Shown: piece by piece, positions 59,045 to 64,000 of the stretch
Layout of the letters: each line of letters opens with the position of its first letter
Position numbering within the stretch: the first letter of the stretch is position 1
NCBI RefSeq assembly: GCF_900177385.1
Contig: NZ_FXBJ01000002.1
Location: 686,001 to 750,000 of the forward strand
DNA: 64,000 bases
Reading direction: 5' to 3'
Source: Carnobacterium iners
Lineage (GTDB): Bacteria > Bacillota > Bacilli > Lactobacillales > Carnobacteriaceae
Program-made: the position numbers and the translations under genes
Notes under the pieces: generated by a model
The model's input: only the letters and a program-made list of their open reading frames with translations
Database searches by the model: none
Told to the model about the DNA's origin: nothing

Positions 59045-59893
59045 TTATTTTTTAATTCCTGAAATTACATGACGAACTTTAGTGATAGATTTTTCTGACT
59101 TTTCTTGATTAAAAAATCTAAAGATAACATACAACGAATCTATAATGCTTAGTTGTGCAATACGAGAAGCCAATGCTTCAGAGCGAAATTCAGTTTCTTC
59201 AGAAAGCGAAAGGAAAACAACATCTCCTAGTTTAGCTAAAGGAGAGCTTGCTTGACTTGTCACAACAATAATTTTAGCACCAGACTCTTTCACAAATTTA
59301 GCGATACATATTGTTTCTTTAGATCTCCCTGTGTGGGATATTATGATTGCACAATCTTCATTCGTCATTAAAGAAACTTCCATTAGTTGAATATGGTAAT
59401 CTGTACTATGGAAGACTGGAATAGGGGAACGTAAAAATTTATGATAAGCATCTGTAGCAACAATTTCAGATCCTCCGACACCAAAAAGAAATAAACGTTT
59501 AGAACTATTAATAATATTTCCTGCTTGTTTTAAATCTTCTTCTCGTAATAATTTTCTAGTATCAGTTAATGTTGAAATATTAGAATCAAATACTTTTTGT
59601 GCCATCGTTAACTCAGTATCATCTTTTTGAATATTTTCATGGATTGAGATAGCGGATAAATCATTTTCTTGAATCAGCATGGCGATTTTAAAATCTTTGA
59701 ATCCGTTAAAACCTATTTTTTTTGTAAATTGAAAAAAAGTTGAATCAGCAATTTCTAATTCATTTGCTAAGTCACTAATAGAACTATGGCCTACTTTACC
59801 CGAATTTTCTAAAATATAATCAGCAATTGCTTGTTCTTTTATACTAAAGTCATTATACATAGTTTTGATTTGTAATCGAATAGAGACAGTCAT
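59045..59893 (-). CDS. MurR/RpiR-family transcriptional regulator
   Basis: A 282-residue regulator: N-terminal helix-turn-helix (about 1-77, SISDLANELEIADSTFFQFT and GFNGFKDFKIAM) and a C-terminal SIS sugar-phosphate-binding domain (about 120-250, LFLFGVGGSEIVATDAYHKF and AIIISHTGRSKETI). ATG at 59893 follows AAGGAGGA. It is divergent from the dehydrogenase-PTS cluster at 60.6 kb, which it most likely controls in response to a phosphorylated sugar or sugar acid. Confidence 0.93.
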   Translation of the reverse strand: MTVSIRLQIKTMYNDFSIKEQAIADYILENSGKVGHSSISDLANELEIADSTFFQFTKKIGFNGFKDFKIAMLIQENDLSAISIHENIQKDDTELTMAQKVFDSNISTLTDTRKLLREEDLKQAGNIINSSKRLFLFGVGGSEIVATDAYHKFLRSPIPVFHSTDYHIQLMEVSLMTNEDCAIIISHTGRSKETICIAKFVKESGAKIIVVTSQASSPLAKLGDVVFLSLSEETEFRSEALASRIAQLSIIDSLYVIFRFFNQEKSEKSITKVRHVISGIKK

Positions 59894-59907
59894 TATTATT
59901 CCTCCTT

Positions 59908-59924
59908 GAGATAATATTTATCTC
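59908..59924. promoter_or_regulatory. short inverted repeat at the regulator start
   Basis: GAGATAA, TAT, TTATCTC: 7-bp perfect arms just upstream of the regulator's ribosome-binding site. It could be an operator for autoregulation. Confidence 0.45.
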
Positions 59925-60308
59925 TTTTTTAGGTTAGTACAACGATACAGTAATTTTTTTGAAAAGGCAAAAAAATTTTTCCATATATTTATTAATAAAA
60001 ATATATCATTTTTATTAATAAATTGTTAGTAATAAGTAGTTCAAATAAAAAGATAGTATAAGAACAAAAATATTTAATTGTTTACAATATAAAAATTCTC
60101 ATATTTTTGAGAAATTATAAATCTAATATACGAGTAACTACCTTTTGCTGTTATTCTCTGTTTTATAGAAGAAAAAATATTTTAGTTTTATTTAAGTGGG
60201 AATAGTTTATTTATACTATTTGTTAAAATAATGAGAAGAGATTACTTTGTAGATTAAAAGTTAAAAGTAAGTAATAAAAATGTTTAAGATAGAAAGAAGC
60301 TAAAGTCT

Positions 60309-60339
60309 CCTATAAATAAAAAAAACTTTTATTTATAGG
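60309..60339 (+). promoter_or_regulatory. perfect inverted repeat before the PTS-cluster promoter
   Basis: CCTATAAATAAAA (60309-60321) and TTTTATTTATAGG (60327-60339) are exact 13-bp arms. The second arm ends 1 nt before TTGACA. A regulator bound here would touch the polymerase at the -35 box. Confidence 0.6.
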
Positions 60340-60340
60340 G

Positions 60341-60367
60341 TTGACAAAAAAATATTTTTTGTATAAT
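60341..60367 (+). promoter_or_regulatory. PTS-cluster promoter with short spacer
   Basis: TTGACA (60341-60346) and TATAAT (60362-60367) both match the consensus but are separated by only 15 nt. Such spacing is usually weak without help, suggesting an activator or DNA-twisting regulator. Confidence 0.7.
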
Positions 60368-60374
60368 TAAGTTA

Positions 60375-60587
60375 TAAAGATTGGAGGCGCTATCATTAGA
60401 GGCTAATATTATAAGCCTAGAAAAAATAAAATCTTACATTCTACCCAAAAGAGTATTTGTAAGATGTAAAAATAATAGTTAGATGATTATAAGCTTTGAA
60501 TGCTACTAAAAAAGTACATGAAGAATTTATTTTATAGGAAGATGTTTTAGGGTATTCAATAGCAAAAAAAGTGAAGGAGTATCGAAG
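60375..60587 (+). other. long 5' leader of the PTS cluster
   Basis: About 210 nt between promoter and first gene. It contains a ribosome-binding-like TTGGAGG (60381-60387) without a following frame and an 8-bp stem ATCTTACA/TGTAAGAT (60431-60438, 60458-60465). The stretch 59925-60308 is extremely AT-rich and shows nothing else. Confidence 0.45.
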
Positions 60588-61586
60588 ATGTCAAAATATA
60601 ATATCGCAATTGTTAATTCAAGTAGTTTTGGAAAAATTTTTCCAGAACATATAGAACGACTTCAAAAGCTAGGGTCGGTCAACCATTTTACTGTTGATGG
60701 AGATATTACTGGGAAAGATTTAGCAGAAATTCTTCATGGATACAATGTTATCATAGCTAGTGTTACACCATTCTTTACACAGGATTTTTTTGACCATAAA
60801 GATGAACTTATTTTAATTACTAGGCATGGAATTGGGTATAATAATATCGATATTGAAGCTGCTAAAGAACACGATACACTTGTTACAATTATTCCGGCAC
60901 TTGTAGAAAGAGATGCAGTTGCAGAAAATAATGTGACTAATTTATTAGCAACTTTACGTTGTACAGTTGAAGCAAATACAGGAGTTAAAAATGGACTTTG
61001 GGTAGATCGTGCTCAATTTGTTGGAAGAACATTATTTAATAAAACAGTAGGAGTAATTGGTGTAGGAAATACTGGAAGCGGTGTCGTAGAAATTATTCGT
61101 AATGGTTTTCGCTGCGACGTGCTAGCCTATGATCCTTATAAATCTGCAATGCATATTGAAAGTCATGGTGCAAAGAAAGTAGGGCTGGATCGATTACTAA
61201 AAACGTCAGATATTATTTGCCTATGTGCTAATTTAACAGAGGAAAATTATCATATGATATCCACAAAAGAAATTGAAAAAATGAAAAATAATGTTTATAT
61301 TTCTAATAGTGCAAGAGGTGCTTTAGTAGATGAAAAAGCAATCGTAAGTGGTTTAAATTCAGGGAAAATTGCTGGATTTGCGACAGATGTTTTAGAAGAA
61401 GAACCCGGGTATAAAAACCATCCATATCTGGCGTTTGATAATGTAGTTGTGACACCACATACTTCAGCCTATACAATGGAATGTTTAGAAGAAATGGGAA
61501 ATAAATGCGTTCGCGATGTTGAAAATATTGTTGGAAGAAAACTACCTGAGCGAGCCGTACAAGAGTATAGTAAATATCTTGTTTAA
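60588..61586 (+). CDS. D-isomer-specific 2-hydroxyacid dehydrogenase
   Basis: A 332-residue NAD-dependent dehydrogenase. The dinucleotide motif is GVIGVGNTGSGVVE (about 156-169), followed by the acidic YDPY; catalytic residues are Arg in NSARGALVDE, Glu in DVLEEEPG and His in VTPHTSAYT. It would interconvert a 2-hydroxyacid and a 2-oxoacid, possibly a sugar-acid derivative given the PTS genes downstream. ATG at 60588 follows GAAGGAG. First gene of the cluster. Confidence 0.9.
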   Translation: MSKYNIAIVNSSSFGKIFPEHIERLQKLGSVNHFTVDGDITGKDLAEILHGYNVIIASVTPFFTQDFFDHKDELILITRHGIGYNNIDIEAAKEHDTLVTIIPALVERDAVAENNVTNLLATLRCTVEANTGVKNGLWVDRAQFVGRTLFNKTVGVIGVGNTGSGVVEIIRNGFRCDVLAYDPYKSAMHIESHGAKKVGLDRLLKTSDIICLCANLTEENYHMISTKEIEKMKNNVYISNSARGALVDEKAIVSGLNSGKIAGFATDVLEEEPGYKNHPYLAFDNVVVTPHTSAYTMECLEEMGNKCVRDVENIVGRKLPERAVQEYSKYLV

Positions 61587-61603
61587 AAAAGGAAGTTGAA
61601 ATA

Positions 61604-62707
61604 ATGCTAAATGATTTGAAAGTTAAAGTAGGACCACAATTTTATCGCTATCACATTGGTGCGATTGATTTTGTACCTGATGTTTTAGTGGAGTATGATG
61701 CAAAAAACATACTGATCATTCATGGAACAGTTTCTTGGGAAAAAGCTCAACCTAAACTAAATTTTCTACAAGATAGTCGTTATACATTTTCTTACCATCA
61801 ATATACTGGTGAATGTAGTTATTATGGTACGGGTAAGATTGCTACGATAGTAAAAGAAGAAAATATTGACTTTATTATCGGTGTAGGTGGAGGAAAACTA
61901 GTAGATTTAGTTGGTTATGCAGCACATATAGTTAATATAAATTTTGGTGTGATCCCTACTTTAGCTAGTAATTGTGCTCCGTGGACACCATTGTCAGTCA
62001 TGTACAAAGAAAGTGGAGAAGCAGAGGGGAAAACAGAACACTACCTAAGGCAAGCTTCATTTTTCATCACAGATCCTGAACTTATAATAGATTCACCTGT
62101 TGAATATTTTATTGCAGGTCTAGCAGATACATTAGCTAAATGGTATGAATCAGACGCTATACTACAACAAGAATATTTACAGAATGAACCATTTTTACAA
62201 ATGGCAAGTCATACTTCACAACTTTGCAAAGATACGATTACTAGTAATGCAACTAAAGCAATTACTGATATGAAAAATTTAGAAGTGACAGAAGAGTTTG
62301 TTCATCTTTCTGAAATTATCTTTGCCGTTGCTGGCTTAGTTGGAGGTTTAGGCGATAAGTATGCAAGAAATGCTGCTGCACATGCTATGCACGACGCTAT
62401 GAGTAAATTCATACCTGATAGTCACCGTTTCCTTCATGGTGAAAAAGTTGCGTATGGTATTTTTTATCAACTAGCGATTGAAAAAAAATGGGGAATGATT
62501 GATGCATTATTACCGTTTTACCAGGAATTAAATTTACCAGTATCTTTACATCAAATGGGTATTTTTCCAAAAGATGAGGCAATTCTTAATCAATTGGTTG
62601 AATTTATTGACTCAAAAGAAAAGGTTCACCTGATACCAGTTCTCATTACGAAAGAATTACTATTGGATTCAATTTTAGAATTAGAAAAATACACTACTAA
62701 GATTTAA
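61604..62707 (+). CDS. iron-containing alcohol dehydrogenase, glycerol-dehydrogenase type
   Basis: A 367-residue group III dehydrogenase: GVGGGKLVDLVGYAA (about 93-107) binds NAD, PTLASNCAPWTPLSV follows, and metal ligands are expected at Asp in LADTLAKWYESDA (about 175), His in AAAHAMHDAM and His in HRFLHGEKVAYG. The GldA-like pattern suggests oxidation of a polyol or reduction of a sugar aldehyde or ketone; the substrate is unknown. ATG at 61604 follows AAGGAAG, 17 nt behind the previous gene. Confidence 0.9.
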   Translation: MLNDLKVKVGPQFYRYHIGAIDFVPDVLVEYDAKNILIIHGTVSWEKAQPKLNFLQDSRYTFSYHQYTGECSYYGTGKIATIVKEENIDFIIGVGGGKLVDLVGYAAHIVNINFGVIPTLASNCAPWTPLSVMYKESGEAEGKTEHYLRQASFFITDPELIIDSPVEYFIAGLADTLAKWYESDAILQQEYLQNEPFLQMASHTSQLCKDTITSNATKAITDMKNLEVTEEFVHLSEIIFAVAGLVGGLGDKYARNAAAHAMHDAMSKFIPDSHRFLHGEKVAYGIFYQLAIEKKWGMIDALLPFYQELNLPVSLHQMGIFPKDEAILNQLVEFIDSKEKVHLIPVLITKELLLDSILELEKYTTKI

Positions 62708-62718
62708 GAGGAGGACAT

Positions 62719-63555
62719 ATGGAAACTTTAAGTATAGTACAAAGTTTATTAATCGCTTTATGGACTGCAGCCGTAATGTCAAGATGGCTAGGAGGAGGGG
62801 CAACATTAACCCTGCGTTTCTCTCCATTAATGACAGGACTTGTTGTAGGTATTGTAATGGACGATGTTGCGCAAGCGATGATCGTAACAGCAGCACTACA
62901 AATGATTTACATGGGTATCTTCTCACCAGGCGGAACAATGCCTGCAGAGCCATCAATTGCTGCAGCCATTGCTGTACCAGTAGCTTTAATGGGAAACCTT
63001 ACGCCAGAAGCGGCTATTGCAGTAGCCGTTCCAGTAGGACTTTTGGGAAGTTATTTATATCAATTCCGTTTCTTTATTAATACGTTCTTAGGTAAATATA
63101 CAGACAGAGCCGTAGAAAAGCTAAATTCAAAAGGCATTTCACGTTCGATTATTCTCTATCCAACGATAGCATCATTTTTGCTATTTACACCATTAGTATT
63201 TTTTGCTCTTTATTTAGGAGCACCTATTATCGCAGATCTTATTGTAGCTCTTGAAGGAACGGTGATTATTCATATTTTAGAAGTTGTCGGTGGTGGATTG
63301 GCAGCAATCGGAATCGCAACAACTGTTTATGTCATTGGACGTAAAGATTACATGGTCTTCTTCTTTCTTGCATACTTTATGAGCGTAATTTTAATGCCAC
63401 TGGAAATTACGATGGTTGCATACGCAGTCTTTGGTGTTATATTCGCATTGATTTTTGTTCAATCCCAAAGTGGAAAAAATGGAAAAGTAGCAAGTAGCAC
63501 AGGAAATGATAGTATTTCTTTTTCTGAAGACGATGAGTATGACGATGGATTTTAA
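62719..63555 (+). CDS. PTS mannose-family EIIC component
   Basis: A 278-residue membrane protein, the sugar-translocating EIIC of the mannose/fructose/sorbose PTS family. The first half is rich in small residues (PLMTGLVVGIVMDDVAQAMI, and SPGGTMPAEPSIAAAIAVPV, about 69-88), and it has about seven hydrophobic segments and an acidic tail. ATG at 62719 follows GAGGAGGA, 11 nt behind the dehydrogenase. EIIA and EIIB are not seen in the window. The transported sugar is unknown. Confidence 0.92.
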   Translation: METLSIVQSLLIALWTAAVMSRWLGGGATLTLRFSPLMTGLVVGIVMDDVAQAMIVTAALQMIYMGIFSPGGTMPAEPSIAAAIAVPVALMGNLTPEAAIAVAVPVGLLGSYLYQFRFFINTFLGKYTDRAVEKLNSKGISRSIILYPTIASFLLFTPLVFFALYLGAPIIADLIVALEGTVIIHILEVVGGGLAAIGIATTVYVIGRKDYMVFFFLAYFMSVILMPLEITMVAYAVFGVIFALIFVQSQSGKNGKVASSTGNDSISFSEDDEYDDGF

Positions 63556-63574
63556 TCTACAAGGAGGGAATAAA

Positions 63575-64000
63575 ATGACAGAATTATCAAAAAATAAAAA
63601 TCTTACACCAGAAGAAATTACAACAAAAGATGTTACTAAAGCCTATCTTAGATGGCACTTTGCAAATGAAATACCCCATTCATTCGAGCGTTACTTGGCT
63701 CCATCGTTGCTGTATGCGATGATGCCGATATTAAAAAAATTATATAAAGACGATGATGCATTGAGAGCAGCATATAAACGTCAATTGTTATTCTTCAATA
63801 CTCAACTTAGTTGGGGGGGGGGGTTATTACCGGCCTGATGTCTTCTATGGAACAGCAACGTGCTGAAGAAGAGAGTGGGAACAAAGAGATTTTGATGCAA
63901 GATGATTTATTGTATAACACAAAGGCTGGTTTAATGGGTGCTCTTGCAGGAATTGGAGATGCGATTGATTCAGGTACTGTTCAATACATTTTTATTGCGA
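63575..64000 (+). pseudogene. PTS mannose-family EIID, out of frame at a G-tract, cut by window end
   Basis: ATG at 63575 behind AAGGAGGG starts MTELSKNKNLTPEEITTKDV and runs in the EIID pattern (AYLRWHFANEIPHSFERYLA, FFNTQLSWGG) until an 11-G run at 63813-63823. Past it the frame stops at TGA 63836-63838. One added G (or two removed) restores VITGLMSSMEQQRAEEE and then GLMGALAGIGDAIDSGTVQY, the diagnostic EIID block, up to the window end. The gene is therefore normal apart from the homopolymer; a switchable tract, a recent mutation or a sequencing error are all possible. Confidence 0.85.
63813..63823 (+). repeat. 11-G homopolymer in the EIID gene
   Basis: Eleven consecutive G in an AT-rich gene, at the point where the reading frame breaks. 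Nine or twelve G would keep the frame open. Confidence 0.9.

Noticed and set aside
62760-63080. Plus-strand 106-codon frame inside the EIIC gene
   Set aside because: It is a shifted-frame shadow rich in Arg, Cys and Ser with no start signal.

Overview
The window is chromosomal DNA of an AT-rich low-GC Gram-positive bacterium. Gene order (secE-nusG-rplKA-rplJL-rpoBC-rpsLG-fusA-tuf-S10/spc/alpha operons-ECF-truA-rplM-rpsI), TTG/GTG starts with strong GGAGG sites, a zinc-type S14 and adenylate kinase, and the protein sequences themselves point to Lactobacillales, most probably Carnobacterium or a close relative. The genus is inferred from memory of related sequences; no search was run.

Region 1 (1-18.7 kb): the end of secE, nusG, a small membrane protein, then two head-to-tail IS1202-like elements. 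Three copies of one 27-bp target sequence separate and flank them, and the last copy stops exactly at the -35 box of the rplK promoter. Then follow rplK-rplA with L1-operator-like hairpins, an L10-type leader with rplJ-rplL, a YbxB-type methyltransferase, rpoB and rpoC. After the rpoC terminator lies a heavily decayed ATP sulfurylase (sat) gene and a comC-type prepilin peptidase on the minus strand.

Region 2 (18.7-45.1 kb): the str operon (rpsL, rpsG, fusA, tuf), ilvE, then the unbroken S10-spc-alpha ribosomal superoperon with secY, adk, infA, rpoA and rplQ, the ECF vitamin-transporter energising module (ecfA1-ecfA2-ecfT), truA, an acetyltransferase, a frameshifted lipoprotein gene, and rplM-rpsI. 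Promoters with 17-nt spacers, ribosomal-protein leaders and terminators are visible at most expected points. Small genes too short for routine ORF calling (rpmD, rpmJ) are present.

Region 3 (45.1-64 kb) is accessory. A complete group IIC intron sits right behind the rpsI terminator, followed by a deleted IS1380-type transposase and a two-gene module of unknown function (glycine-zipper membrane protein plus a 463-residue protein with an HEAGH motif); this module is the best candidate for an undescribed system. Next come a MATE efflux pump, a Fur-box-controlled ferric-siderophore uptake operon with its own reductase, an MFS exporter behind a perfect inverted repeat, two small lipoprotein/regulator genes, and a divergent RpiR-regulated cluster (2-hydroxyacid dehydrogenase, iron-type alcohol dehydrogenase, mannose-family PTS EIIC and EIID). 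The EIID gene carries an 11-G homopolymer that puts it out of frame and then runs off the window end.
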